Origin: Absidia repens
Taxonomy: Eukaryota > Mucoromycota > Mucoromycetes > Mucorales > Cunninghamellaceae
Length of the DNA: 64,000 bases
Direction of reading: 5' to 3'
NCBI GenBank assembly: GCA_002105175.1
Contig: MCGE01000017.1
Coordinates: forward strand, 310,001-374,000
The position numbers were made by a program, and so were the translations under genes. The notes under the pieces were generated by a model. The model worked only from the letters and a program-made list of their open reading frames with translations, was not told the DNA's origin and did no database searches. This document shows, in pieces, positions 1-11,678 of the stretch (positions within the stretch are counted from its first letter, which is position 1; each line of letters begins with the position of its first letter).

Positions 1-620
1 GTTGGACTCAGAATATTGTCAGGACTAGTTTAGAAGCGTTTTTGAGCTCAGGGATTACAAGATGCATGGGGAAACCCTTTCATTTTGGATTCTGGATTTA
101 GGACTACCATTAGTTGACCTTTTGAAGTCTTTATTATCTTAGTTTAGTCCTAGTTTGCCGTAATTTGTATTTACATCTGAATAAAATAGGTCAGTTTTAA
201 TTAGTGTTAAAAATTGTTGTGCTTCAATAAAAAACTATCTTTTCAGTCATTCTTATGTTATATATATTATATAAGCTCCCTTTCTCCAAACCTTTTATTT
301 GTGTTGTTCATTCTTCAAATCCCGTACTAGTATCCTTCATCCCACCTCTATTATCCTTTGTAACAATGAATCCCTCACCTTTAGTTTTAGTATATAGCAA
401 TATATTACAATAAAACATCCTCTTTTATTATCCATCCTCTGACATATAAGATAGTGAACAATGCCATTATTATAGTTGCTTTGTGAGTGTCGTAACATAT
501 AATTGCTTTCTCACTCATTCACTATGACTACTCCACCCCTTCTCTCAAATAAGACTTTAGTGAAAGCTTGCTTGTAGCAGAAGCTATAGAGCATTTTGCA
601 ATACTTTTAATTTTTCTACG
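1..620 (+). repeat. R1 dispersed repeat, copy A (cut by window start)
   Basis: Non-coding. It contains the R1 core GCATGGGGAAACCCTTTCAT near position 71, followed by the family's ACCATTAGTTGA block, AATAAA-type signals near 180-230, a TTTAGTTTTAGTATA block near 380, and a distal TATAGAGCATTTTGCA block near 585. All of these recur in order in the copies at 17.6, 36.8-37.7 (minus), 55.1 and 57.8-58.6 kb (minus). The left end lies outside the window. No open frame is shared between copies. Confidence 0.75.
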
Positions 621-1208
621 ATCACCCACACCATCCCAAGGTGCTTAGTGGCGGTAGCCAATATTATGTCATTTATATGAAACGTGGACCTATTTCAACC
701 TTTTCATCCATAGAAATCCACCTAGGTTCTGTCATCCATCATACTGAGCGTACTGTATATATCCAGCCCGTTAGTTATTTATTTTCTTTCTGCATGTGAT
801 ATAACACCAAAAAAAAAAAAAAAAAAAAAGTTCAGTCGAACCCTGTGAAGTGTAAATGGCAGAGGCACCTAATTCCAACCCATCAAAAATACACTCTTCA
901 AACAACCTCCTACCCCTAATGCTCAGTAGGTCTTGAAAGTGTCAGAATGCCCTTGTTTGAAATGGAATATAAGAAATTGCAACAATGACGGTTTACTTCA
1001 AGTTCTTACTGAAGAGCACCATACTCGTACAAAACAAAACAAAAAAAAAGACAAATGAAGTGAATATTTTAATTATATAGAGAAAATAACGATAAAAATA
1101 TGTAGTAGATATATAAAAAAAATTGATATGTATAGTAAATAGCAAACATTCTAAACTAAATTCCCCCTTTCTAATAAGCTAAATGATCTTGATAAGTACC
1201 TTGCAACA
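621..1208. other. Intergenic, no gene seen
   Basis: AT-rich sequence with an A-run near 812-830 and a degenerate A-rich stretch at 1030-1140. It lies downstream of the arginine methyltransferase stop codon. I see no convincing reading frame, tRNA or repeat beyond the tail of R1 copy A. Confidence 0.5.
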
Positions 1209-2974
1209 TTAAACAAAGTCAGGGTAGCTATCCATGAGGTCTTGCATCGTATCATCAGGTTGGTAAAGACAGGCATATTCGGGCTGATGGGCTGGTTGGG
1301 GAAGATCAGGGTGATAAGAGTAGTTGTATGTTTGTTCATGCAATTCCCATACGCCGCGACGGACCAAAGGATTGTGTTGGAATTGAGTGATGAAAGCACG
1401 CTGTTGGTGTTGAGTATCGTCATCGGTGGCGCCCACAGCAGCCATGGAGGTATCCAATGTCGCAGGATCAGAGAGTTGTGATTTATCCAGCGTCACTTCT
1501 ACATAGATGGTGTAACTACGCATATCATTGACGATACAGCGCATCCAGCCACTGATGGTTTGATTCGCATTCACCGCCAAAGGTTCCTTGAATAAAAAGC
1601 GCACTTGTTGCCAATGAGTACGTTCAGCTGCTGGGCCAGTGGACATTTCGATCGTGGTACCGGCCATGTTGTTGAGTTGTTCGGGTGTTTTTGTGGCCAA
1701 CGTGGCGGCGTCATAAGGAGGAGGGCCAAACGACAGATCAAACCATCCAGCAACCCCATGCATCAACCCAGTATAACCTGATACCCATTCAAATGGCATT
1801 GTCATATCCTTCAATTCGTCCAATGTCACCGTAGAAAAGTCCACACCGAAACTGTCCAGGATCGTAGGCGTCGTGATCAGCTGTCGTGGGTCAAAGTGTC
1901 CAACTACAGGCATACCGAACATTTCTGCCTTAGCTTCATGATACAAAGGATTGAGGTCAATGCCGTAAAATGATTGTTGTTCCCTAATAATAATAGTAAT
2001 AATAATAAGAGAGTAACGGTGAGTTGATCAGTCAAATGAGAAAATGGAAAAGAGGTGAAGGGGGGCTCGAATTACCAGAATCTAGCCTTGGCCATTGTCT
2101 CAGTCCATAAAGTAGCATCTGTAAATGGAGCCAAGTAAATACCACCCTTAGAAGGAAGTAAAGTGCCTCCGGGTTTCAAGTAATGATCACGCGCATGAAT
2201 ATAACTTTCTAACTACGTAAAAAACAAAAACAACCCCCACCCATATCATTCGTCAGTACCATATCCGATTCCATGTTTATATATATATATATATATATAT
2301 CTACAATTACCATTCGTTCGTGGAAGAGAAGGACACCAATAGGTTCAGATACAATGGTGTCCACTTGAGGAATAGGCAAATTGTCGTCTTCGATTTTGGC
2401 TGGAATAATAAAGTTATAGAATGATGAGTCATATAGAGCGGTGGGTGGCATGAAGACCTGGGATATACGGTATAATATAACTATTACCATTCACCACTGT
2501 GATCTTGTCCTTCAAAAAAGCGTTTTTGCCTTGTTTCCCAGCATCCTTGACCAATCGTTGCATCTTTTTGGCCATATCAGAGGCTTCCACTGCATACACT
2601 TGCTTCGCACCAGCTTGCACTGCAAAATAGGACAGGATCCCTGACCCTGCACCCACATCCATCACCAACTTGTCTTGAATACACTCAGGTCCATTGAGCA
2701 AGATGGCCGACCTATAAGTAGACGTACGTACACTATCCTGAAGCATATTTTGCTAAATAAGAATAATTATAAAACGTCAGTTCATCGTTGTTCTTGTTTG
2801 TTGGTGTCGATATTTTAAACAGTAATAAATCAACACGTAATCCGCGTGATGAATAGCAAACGTAACTGGAGTTTTTTTTTTTTTTTCTTTTACCTGATGT
2901 TGTAACATGGCATAATAGCCAAAGTATTGAGGGTCGCGATGCTCTACACCAGGTTCTTTGTTTTCAAGAGCCAT
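1209..2974 (-). CDS. PRMT4/CARM1-type protein arginine methyltransferase
   Basis: Predicted type I arginine N-methyltransferase, which moves methyl groups from S-adenosylmethionine to arginines, mainly on histones and RNA-binding proteins. Five exons splice in frame (2974-2894, 2752-2488, 2399-2311, 2212-2076, 1983-1209) to about 448 residues. Visible landmarks are the pre-core FGYYAMLQHQ then NMLQDSVRTSTYRSA, the SAM motif I DVGAGSGILSYFA, the acceptor acidic residue in YAVEAS, the double-E loop SEPIGVLLFHERMLES, and the THW loop RTHWQQVRFLF. The double-E loop spans an exon junction. Similarity is closest to CARM1/PRMT4 rather than PRMT1. The ATG at 2974 leaves only about 13 residues before the core, so the N-terminal PH-like region of animal CARM1 is absent. 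A possible extra upstream exon from ATG 3374 was considered but lacks an acceptor. Confidence 0.85.
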
Positions 2975-3598
2975 CACGTTTGCGAAGATTGTGTGTTAAA
3001 AATAACAAATAAAAAAAAAATAATCTGGTTTTTGCATGTCAATTCAAATTTAAAAAAAATTTCATCGGGGCTCGAAATCATCCAAGAAATGACAGCATAT
3101 TGTTTGACACCAAAAAAAAACTCCTCCCCGTACTTGAGATCAATCATGCATATACCTTTGGGGGGGGGGGTTGTACTAACCACCTATTTTCCATAGCTGG
3201 GTAAAATACACACTCCCCCCCCATTTGCTTCCCTCTATTTTATGTGAAATTATTGTAACTTATGAAATGATACCGTCATTTATACAAGAAGAATGTCTCA
3301 CCTATCATTGAAGGACGAAGGTGACTTCGCTCACTTTGAAGAATACCCGTGTTATGCTTGTTGTACATAGCCATTTCTGATGGGGTTTTGTTATTTATCT
3401 GTTGACTTGATCAGGCAAACCCATCCCCAAACTCACACTCATGTGACCGTCATGTATCCAAAAAGTCAAGTTTTTTTTTTTTCTTTCTTTCTTTTCCCTT
3501 GAAACAGTAATTCTCGATCCTGCTCCTTTTTTTTATTTGTTCACTTTCCGCCTTTTTTTCTCTTTTTCTTTTTCCTTCTTTCATGTTGAAAAAAACTA
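2975..3598. promoter_or_regulatory. Divergent intergenic region between PRMT4-like and phospholipase genes
   Basis: About 620 bases separate two divergently transcribed genes, so both promoters should lie here. A G-run near 3162-3171, a C-run near 3214 and a long pyrimidine-rich stretch at 3472-3585 just before the phospholipase ATG are visible. T-rich leaders of this kind precede several genes in the window (also 5,510-5,620 and 52,760-52,870). No defined binding motif is claimed. Confidence 0.4.
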
Positions 3599-4318
3599 AT
3601 GCTCCGTATACCAATATACTATTCCATATTTATACTGTTACCGCTACTACTTCCGTTAAGTGTCTCGTGGCCTGTTCTGGTTGCAGACAATGGTCATGAC
3701 AGTAAACAGCATACTGCTATGACATACCAGGTTCCCTTTCAGTCGCCACAGCTCAATCACTCTACACCATTCACTGAACCTTGGCTTCATCGACTTGAAC
3801 ACTTGTACAAAACCTTTGGTCAACAGCAAGGTATGCAACAATTGTTGGCGGATCAGCAATGCGCTTATTCATTACCTGATTTTGATTGTGAACCCTACGA
3901 CTCTGACGATGGTTTGAGGGAACGGGATGCTTTTCATTTACGACCTCAGGTAACGCATGTACAAATAGGCCCATTTTATTATCATGGTTTATTGATGATT
4001 TTTTTTTTATTTTTACTTGTTTGAAATGGATACCCTAGGATATTCAATTGATGATCTCGTTGGGCGATAGTATCACTGCCGGGTTCGGCATGATGTCTGG
4101 GCGGCCACCTTTTGCGTCGGTGTGGGAATATCGTGGCAAAGTATTTTCCATAGGCGGTGATCCGGACGAAGAATATACCTTACCTGCTTTTTGGTCCTCC
4201 TACTCTGATCCGTCTGGCCCATCCCATGGAGTGACACTGCCTTTGGCAAGAGGAAAACAATTAAACAATGCTGTAGGTCCATCCAAACTAATCAGCTATA
4301 CGGTGAGGGAGTACTGAC

Positions 4319-4376
<58 letters not shown>

Positions 4377-5385
4377 GTAGGTCAGCGGGGCAAAGGCACA
4401 AGACCTGGATCTGCAAGTGACACGACTGGTGCAACAATTGCAGACACCAGATTATATCGAAAACAAGGATGCTTGGAAAGTGATTACCCTTTTCATTGGT
4501 GCCAACAATGTGTGTGTGCTTTGTACTCCTCCTATTACTCAGTTACCAGATATGGCCGAGGTCGATGTGTTTGAAACTCATGTACGGTTGGCAGTGGAAC
4601 GACTAAGAAACGAAGTGGGCCATGCATTCGTCAATTTGGTGGCTCTATTCAATGCAAGTGACAACTACAATATTAACAACAAAAAATTGAAAAGATGGAT
4701 CATTTTTCTAATAGGTTCATTTGTTGAAATAGGTATCTAGTGTGTATGAAGCTGCACGAGGGAATCCTTATTGTGAGATGGTGCTTGACCCTTCGCATAT
4801 GGTGGTGTGCTCATGTCTTCAATCCGACGAGCGCAAACGACAGGGTAAGTCTATACAAAAAAAAATAAAGAAAAATAGAGGGACCTTGATCGGGGATTGA
4901 TTTGTGCTTTTTCTTTTCTATTGTTAGCTGCTGACCTCGTGGTGAAAGGCTATAACGAACGACTAGACATTATAGCTCAAGACTACCAAAATCTACACGA
5001 CCCCCACTTTGCTGTATTTTATCAACCCGGATTCAAGTTTTTTCCTGTGGGAAAGTATAAGCAACGGTATCTTAGTGGCATTGATTGGTAAGAAAAACAA
5101 AACAAAACCCTCCCCCAAAAGGAACATACGTTCAACGTTATCAGAAGTAATTAATCATTCTCAAACAATAGCTTCCATCCGAATCGGTGTGCAAATCAAG
5201 TCATGGCGACGGTGTTATGGAACGTGAGTTATAAATATACACAGTTATAAATCAATGTATGTAGTGATATTGACCCTTCTTTCATGTAGAACATGTTTTC
5301 AAGTCGAGAAGAAAAATTCCAACCTTATCATGTCAGCAATCTCACGTTTAAATGCCCTGGAACGCAACACCCGTATTTACGATAG
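3599..5385 (+). CDS. Secreted GDSL-type phospholipase B (PLB1-like)
   Basis: Predicted GDSL lipase/phospholipase B that hydrolyses acyl esters of phospholipids. Residues 1-25 form a signal peptide (MLRIPIYYSIFILLPLLLPL), implying secretion or membrane association. Seven exons (3599-3949, 4039-4302, 4381-4653, 4733-4844, 4928-5087, 5172-5223, 5290-5385) sum to 435 residues in frame. GDSL block I is LGDSITAGFG with the catalytic Ser, block III is IGANNVC, and block V is DCFHPN with the catalytic Asp/His pair, split by an intron. PLB1-type signatures VSGAKAQDL and VYEAARGNPYC are present. Intron 2 is mostly a 52-T run. Intron 3 begins with GC rather than GT. Fungal and animal PLB1-like proteins share this layout. 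Confidence 0.85.
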
Positions 5386-5623
5386 CTTCTATACCAAACT
5401 TTATTAATTGACGCTGCGTATTTTTATTCTTTTATTATTTTGGAGGGGAAATAAAGATCGTGCCGGATTGCAAAATTGATATATTTTGTGTTACTGAAAT
5501 ATCAGTTACATACTTTTTTACTTTTTTTTTATTGGGATCTTTTTTTTTTTCTTTTTTCTTTATTCTTCTATTTTTCTATTTTCCTTTTTTTTTATACCTA
5601 TATCGCCGTATAGATTCCCAAGG

Positions 5624-6409
5624 ATGTTTCGCCACCGTATCAGCTCACCCATTACTGAAGAACCCAACTCCTCCTTTCAATCAGGTAAAGCATCGATCAT
5701 TGGCATGCGGAAAAGCGATTCTATGGATGCATCTACTCATCAACAACAAGATCCAACATCATACCCGGACTACGAACAGCAACAACAGGAACAAGATTAC
5801 CAATACCAATATCAATATCAATATGGGGAACACCTTCACCGGCCCGTATCTCCTTCCGCATCCTCCGCAAACACCGCTGCCCTGCCGTCCACCACCACCA
5901 ATCAAGACGAACCTTTGACGATAGAATCAATGTCTGCGGTGATAGCAGCCGCTGTACAAATGTCCGGCACCACAGGGGCGAAATCTTCTCTCTCCATGGG
6001 TCATGCATCTATCAAACAAACGGAAAAAAAGAAACAGCAAGAAGATAAGGTGAAACGACGCTTCTCGATTTTTACATGGAAGAAACAGCAACAACAACAG
6101 CAGCAGCAACAGCAGCAACGGCAACAGGAGGACGACACGATGGATCCTCGCACCGATTCTACTCTATCGTTATCCTCTTCGGCGTCGTCAACAACGTCAT
6201 CGCCACGGTCTTCCTCTTCAGCAACAGCAGGTACCTCCTCAGTGGTGACTACCCCCGTGGATGATGGTCTGGATGAATTGGCTTATCGTGGAATTCAAAT
6301 CAAAGAAATCAAGACAACTCTGAAACCTATGGTGATCCCATCTAATGTGACCAACCCTATGCCCACTGTCAAACTGGAACGGCCTGGGTTTGCTCGTATC
6401 AATTACTAG
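5624..6409 (+). CDS. Low-complexity Gln/Ser-rich protein of unknown function
   Basis: Single-exon frame of 261 residues; I do not recognise the family. The N-terminal third has a YQYQYQYQYG stretch and Gln runs. The middle has a KKQQ-rich segment followed by 12 or so consecutive glutamines (CAG/CAA mix near 6086-6120). Next come a Ser/Thr-rich linker and a C-terminal segment (about residues 212-261) that is not low complexity, with DDGLDELAYRGIQIKEIK and LERPGFARINY. That tail looks like the conserved functional part. There is no signal peptide or membrane segment. A T-rich leader precedes the ATG, and AATAAA-like signals follow near 6593. Pattern and codon use look coding rather than chance, but no role can be assigned. 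Confidence 0.65.
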   Translation: MFRHRISSPITEEPNSSFQSGKASIIGMRKSDSMDASTHQQQDPTSYPDYEQQQQEQDYQYQYQYQYGEHLHRPVSPSASSANTAALPSTTTNQDEPLTIESMSAVIAAAVQMSGTTGAKSSLSMGHASIKQTEKKKQQEDKVKRRFSIFTWKKQQQQQQQQQQQRQQEDDTMDPRTDSTLSLSSSASSTTSSPRSSSSATAGTSSVVTTPVDDGLDELAYRGIQIKEIKTTLKPMVIPSNVTNPMPTVKLERPGFARINY

Positions 6410-6891
6410 TTCTGTTTGTTTATCCCCCATCCTTTTCCCCCTTTCCCCCTCACCCCACACATATTAGTTATTCCCTATACCTTTTTCTTTTAGTTATCTG
6501 TATACACACACCTTTGCCCCCTTTCCTCTCTTCCTTTCTCCATATTATCTTCAACTAGTTTGGTTTTGTACTATATATATTTATTTCCGACCAATAAAAA
6601 AAAATATTTCAAACAAAAAAAAAAAAAAAATTGATGTGGGAATGAAAAACACGTGTGGTGGACAGAAGTGTTTGCTTTATTTTTTGTAGCGGTAATAGGA
6701 TCATATAATATATCAGAATACAATGAAGACGATATGATACATAGTATTGCCTCAGAAAAAAGAATATCTAGTATTAATAACAATCACAAAAATCAATATA
6801 CACAAAATATATATTTTATTTATGAAAGATATAATAAACTAACTTTAAAAAATCTATCCTAATCAATAAAAACAGACTAAACTAAACTAAA
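6410..6891. other. Convergent intergenic region with 3' signals
   Basis: Convergent 3' ends of the Gln-rich gene and the chitinase. AATAAA near 6593 followed by A-runs suits the plus-strand gene. A TTTATT near 6815-6825 would serve as the minus-strand poly(A) signal. Nothing else is recognised. Confidence 0.4.
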
Positions 6892-8483
6892 CTAAGATCG
6901 CATAGATGCACGCATGTTTTCATACTGACTTGCAGGATAGTCTAAATGATTCGGCATCGAGTCCAAGCGCCCTCCCAGACCTTGATAGACAGCCATCACC
7001 AAACTGCGTGGATGATCGCGAGGATGATCCGCCGAGAGTTCCCAAAACATGGCACCAGCTAGGCCAGCTTGACGGATGTAGTCGGTCTTGGATTGCACTA
7101 TCACTGGAGAATCATAGGTGACAAATTCGCGTTGTTGAGGATCATAGGACCATGAACGGCAATGCTGAGGATCGTTGTATTCTTGAGCTTCTGGTCGTGG
7201 GAGCGCCTTGTAGTCGTATTGTCCTTTTTCCCATGAGCCTTCAGGCACCCCATTGAATCCAGCGCCAGGCCCCGTCGTGTTGGAAAACGCACGCCCATAC
7301 GCAGGCATACCTAATACTAGTTTCCCTGCTGGTACCCCGGCTGCAATATAATCCGAGACCGCTTGATGACAACATAGCTGATTGGGTCCTTCACTGTAGA
7401 GTGCTGCCTGATGTCCTGCCTGTGAATCCCAAGAACCTGCAAAGTCGTACGCCATCAAATAAAAGAGATCCACATAAGGTGCCATATCCCGCAAGCGAAG
7501 AAGTCGGTATTGTGATGGTCCACATGGTACTGCCACAGAAAGAATCAATCTGGGTTGATTGGTTTGTTGAAGTTGTTGTTGGTAGGCGTCCAGCGCGAGT
7601 CGTACTTCGTAGAGTAAATGCACGTACGTCAATGCTTCTTGTTCATTCTTTGGATATTCCCAATCAATATCTAAAGGCACCCACACCCACACACCCTTCT
7701 TGTGTTAGTATTGTCTTTTTTTTTCCCTTTAAGCATGAGTAGGTACTTACCGATACCGTCCAGACCAAGATCAGAAAGATGCTTCATAGCAGATTGTACA
7801 AACACAGCGCGTTTCTGAGGATCACTGGCCACTGCCGCAAAGTTGGTTGACCACGTCCACCCACCAATGCTAAGTGAGACCTTCAAATGTCGATGCTTTT
7901 GTTTCAATAGATACAGTTGCTTGAAGTTACCAAACAGATTGCCGCTATCATTATCTGACCAAGCATCGCCTTTGCCATCCACACTTTGTTCTAGAAGAAA
8001 TATCACGCGTACAAGACAAAATCAGTTCAACTGGTTTCCCATAAAAAAAAAACTTCTATGTTACCTGGAGGGAAATGCTTGTCTTTATCAGCCCAAGCGT
8101 CCTACCCAATAGGGAGAAAGAAGAAGAAGAAAACGATGAGAATACTTGTTCATATGTTGGATGACTCGCACCCCCCCGTCACGCAGGACCCGAGTTTCTT
8201 CCCTTTGCTACTTACACCAATCACTACTTGACCACTTGGCTCCAGATTAGCAAAAGCATAAAGAATGTGAGTCAATCTATCTGCATTCTGGGCAAGATCC
8301 ACGACATTGTAATTTCTTGCATAAATACCCCTGTTAGGACGTGACAAGTAAAAAGTGTGAGTCTTCTGTACTAGTCAGTTTCATTGATAATCGTGGTTCT
8401 ATTCTTTTTGTATTTTTTTACCAGTTAGCAAAATAGCCTGCAATGACTGGTCCATTAATCACGGGAGGAGGAGGAGCTGCCAT
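6892..8483 (-). CDS. GH18 chitinase (fungal CHIT42-like)
   Basis: Predicted family 18 glycoside hydrolase that cleaves beta-1,4 links in chitin. Five exons (8483-8422, 8330-8216, 8101-8065, 7990-7751, 7670-6892) join in frame to 410 residues. Landmarks are GYFANWGIYARNY at the N terminus, the substrate-cleft motif SIGGWTWS, and the catalytic signature DGIDIDWEYP (DxxDxDxE), whose codons are split by the last intron. Further on are MAYDF, a GMPAYGR stretch, and the C-terminal FWELSAD. Length matches the fungal 42-kDa class. The ATG at 8483 gives MAAPPPPVING with no signal peptide, which suggests an intracellular enzyme or unconventional export; no upstream in-frame leader was found. No chitin-binding module is present. 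Confidence 0.9.
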
Positions 8484-8891
8484 ACTTTGAAAAATTAGAC
8501 GATAATAAAAAGAAAAAGAAAATAGAATGAATGTATGAATAACAAAGGGAAAAAAAAAAGAATTGCAATAGCCAATTTTATCCAGCAGAAATAAATTTTA
8601 TTTCCCGCCGCTAAATGCGTAAACGGAAAACACTGACATTACTAGAGATAGAGAGATACGCCCACCCCACAAACACACACAATTACCTCAAAAATAAAAC
8701 AAAAAGACAAGATAGACAAATGAATTGGTAGAAGAAAATATACATTGAACAAACTTTTTAAAAAGTAAAAAATTTCATGATCATAAAAGACCTTGTGTAA
8801 AGAGTGTGGTAAAAAAAAAATAAAAAAATAAAGATACTATACTATATAACGGAGACTGATTGGAGCAGGGGGGTAATGTAAACTAAACTAT
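8484..8891. other. Intergenic, chitinase 5' region and HSP90 3' region
   Basis: About 400 AT-rich bases upstream of the chitinase and downstream of HSP90, both on the minus strand. TTTTATTT near 8595-8602 is a candidate 3'-end signal on the minus strand. No gene or repeat is seen. Confidence 0.4.
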
Positions 8892-11296
8892 TTAATCGAC
8901 TTCTTCCATCTTGGAGGTTTCAGCAGCTTCGGCAGCAGGGGCATCTTGGACGACTTCATCAGCAATGTCATCTTCGTCAATGGAGAGACCGAGAGCAATC
9001 ATACGGTTGATACGCTTGGCAAAGTCGGAAGGATCATCGAGGGAAAAGCCAGAGGTCAACAAGGAGGTTTCGTACAACAAAGTAGTGAGATCCTTGACAG
9101 TACGGTCACCAGAGTCAGCTTCAACCTTGGATTCAAGAGCCTTGACAATAGGATGAGAGGGGTTCAATTCCAAAGTCTTCTTGGAGGCCATGTAGGCGGA
9201 CATGGAGTTGTCACGAAGAGCTTGAGCCTTCATGATACGTTCCATGTTAGCGGACCAACCAAATTGACCAGTGGTAAGGACACATGGAGAGTCAGTCAGC
9301 TTGTTGGACACAACAACCTTTTCAACCTTGTCACCGAGAATTTCCTTGACGGTCTTGCAGAGATCTTCATACTTCTTTTCTTCGTCTTCACGGGCCTTCT
9401 TTTCTTCTTCATCTTCTTCGATTTCCACACCTTCCTTGGTAATGCAGACCAATTTCTTGTCGTCGAATTCCTTGAGTTGAGTGGTGGCATATTCATCAAT
9501 AGGATCAGTCATCAACAACACTTCAATACCCTTCTTCTTAAAACCTTCCAAGAAAGGAGAGTTTTCAACAGAGGCACGGGATTCACCAGTGATATAGTAG
9601 ATGTTCTTTTGCTTTTCGGGCATGCGGGTGACGTAGTCCTTAAGAGAGGTCATTTCTTCGCCAGACTTGGTGGAGTGGTAACGCAACAATTCGGCCAACT
9701 TGTTACGGTTTTGAGCATCTTCGTGAATACCGAGCTTGATGTTCTTGGAGAAGGCTTCGTAGAATTTGTCAAAGTTTTCCTTGTCTTCGGCGATTTCAGC
9801 AAACATTTCCAAACACTTCTTGACCAAATTCTTGCGGATCACCTTGAGAATCTTGTTTTGTTGGAGCATTTCACGGGAGATGTTGAGGGGTAAATCTTCG
9901 GAGTCGACAACACCCTTGATGAAGCCAAGCCATTCAGGGATCAATTCGTCACAGTCATCCATGATAAACACACGGCGCACATAGAGCTTGATGTTGTTGC
10001 GCTTCTTCTTGCCTTCAAACAAGTCAAAGGGAGCACGCTTGGGCACAAAGAGGATGGCACGGAATTCCAATTGACCTTCCACAGAGAAGTGCTTGACGGA
10101 CAAATGATCTTCCCAGTCGTTGGTGAGGGTCTTGTAGAAGTTGGCATATTCGTCTTGCTTGATGTCTTCAGGGTTGCGGGTCCAGAGAGGCTTGGTCTTG
10201 TTGAGTTCTTCAATGTCGGTCACCTTTTCCTTGATGGTCTTCTTTTCCTTCTTTTCCTTTTTGTCGTCTTCATCTTCGACTTCTTCGATCTTGGGCTTTT
10301 CTTCGTCAGTCTTGGTTTCGGCTTCATCATCGGAAACTTCCACATCAACTTCCTTTTCGACGGTCAATTCAATAGGGTAGGAGATGAATTCAGAGTGCTT
10401 CTTGACGATATCCTTGAGGCGCTTTTCTTCGAGATATTCAACCTATTTTTTTTTTTTTGAAAAAAAAGAGGTAAGTTAACATGGCCATAAACATATACCA
10501 ACACACCATTACACTTTTCTTTGCCACTTTAATTCAACCACCCCCTCCAGCTCCCCCCAAAAAACTTACTTGGTCTTCCTTCAAGAAGAGACGCATTTCA
10601 GTACCGCGACCAAGAGAAGGGTTGACTTCATCACGGGTGATAGTGAAAGAACCACCAGCAGCGGATTCCCAGATATATTGTTCATCGTCGTTGTGCTTGG
10701 TAATGACTTGAACCTTATCGGCAACAAGGTAAGCAGAGTAGAAACCAACACCGAATTGACCAATCATGGAGATATCAGCACCGGATGACAAGGCTTCCAT
10801 GAAAGACTTGGTACCAGACTTGGCAATAGTACCCAAATTGTTCACCAAATCAGCCTTGGTCATACCAATACCAGAATCACGGAGAGTAAGAATATTGTTT
10901 TCACGGTCAGGAGTGATACGGATAAACAAGTTCTTTTCAGAGTCCAACACAGAGGGGTCAGTCAAGGATTGATAACGGATCTTGTCCAAAGCATCGGAAG
11001 AGTTAGAGATCAATTCACGCAAGAAAATTTCCTATAGAAAAAGGAGACATATGAGTATCGCGTTCCATTATCCTTCTATAAGGTTTTGTCCGTTTCCATA
11101 ATCGTCCAATCCCAATATGTATATAAAAAAACACGTCCCCATTATAGGACACGTATATGTATGTACTAAAACCGCCCATCCCATTCCTTTTTTTGGTTAT
11201 TTCGCTTACCTTGTTAGAATAGAAGGTGTTGATGATCAAACTCATCAGCTGAGAGATTTCAGCTTGGAAGGAGAAGGTTTCAGTTTCGGTAGACAT
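8892..11296 (-). CDS. HSP90: Cytosolic HSP90 chaperone
   Basis: ATP-dependent cytosolic chaperone for kinases, receptors and other clients. Three exons (11296-11210, 11031-10570, 10442-8892) give 699 residues, the usual size. The N-terminal GHKL ATPase shows [17 protein letters not shown] and [14 protein letters not shown] charged Glu/Lys/Asp-rich linker lies around residues 210-260. The middle domain shows [16 protein letters not shown] sequence (here [19 protein letters not shown]), and the protein ends in MEEVD, the TPR co-chaperone docking motif, so it is cytosolic rather than ER (KDEL) or mitochondrial. The first intron falls after NTFYSNK. Long antisense frames over this gene are composition shadows. 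The pyrimidine-rich region upstream of 11296 presumably holds the promoter. Confidence 0.97.
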
Positions 11297-11678
11297 AGTG
11301 TGTTGGATGAAGAAAAGGAAAAAAAAAAGAGATGGAAAAAAAGAAAACGCTAAAACTACGGGGGGTCATATCTGGTTTTTTAAACAGAAAAAATATATTC
11401 AAGCCACGCTACTCAGAAAGCGTCACAGGCACTTTCCAGCACCTTCTGTACAAATATGGAAGCTATAAAATATAATGATCATAACGTCCTGTCAAACCAT
11501 CCGCAACATTCACTATAGTACAATATTGCAAAAAAAAAAAAAAAAGAAATAGTGTTTTATTTTCAAATAAGGCAATTAAAAAAACACTAAACAATGAGCT
11601 ATGATAAAAACTAAAAAAATATATATAAAATCTATACACCAGAAGAATACTACTATAATCAAACTATTTGTCGGATGA
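11297..11678. other. HSP90 upstream region
   Basis: About 380 bases between the HSP90 ATG and the end of the next minus-strand gene. Minus-strand readings show short TTC/GAA-like elements, and GAAAGCGTC sits near 11416. I cannot demonstrate a proper three-unit heat-shock element. The region also includes an A-run at 11530-11545. Confidence 0.3.

Noticed and set aside
3290..3374. Possible extra 5' exon of the PRMT4-like gene starting ATG at 3374
   Set aside because: It has a plausible donor (GTGAGA), but no AG acceptor lies just before the in-frame ATG at 2974.
8946..9893. 315-residue plus-strand frame
   Set aside because: It is the exact antisense of the HSP90 coding exon, a composition shadow.
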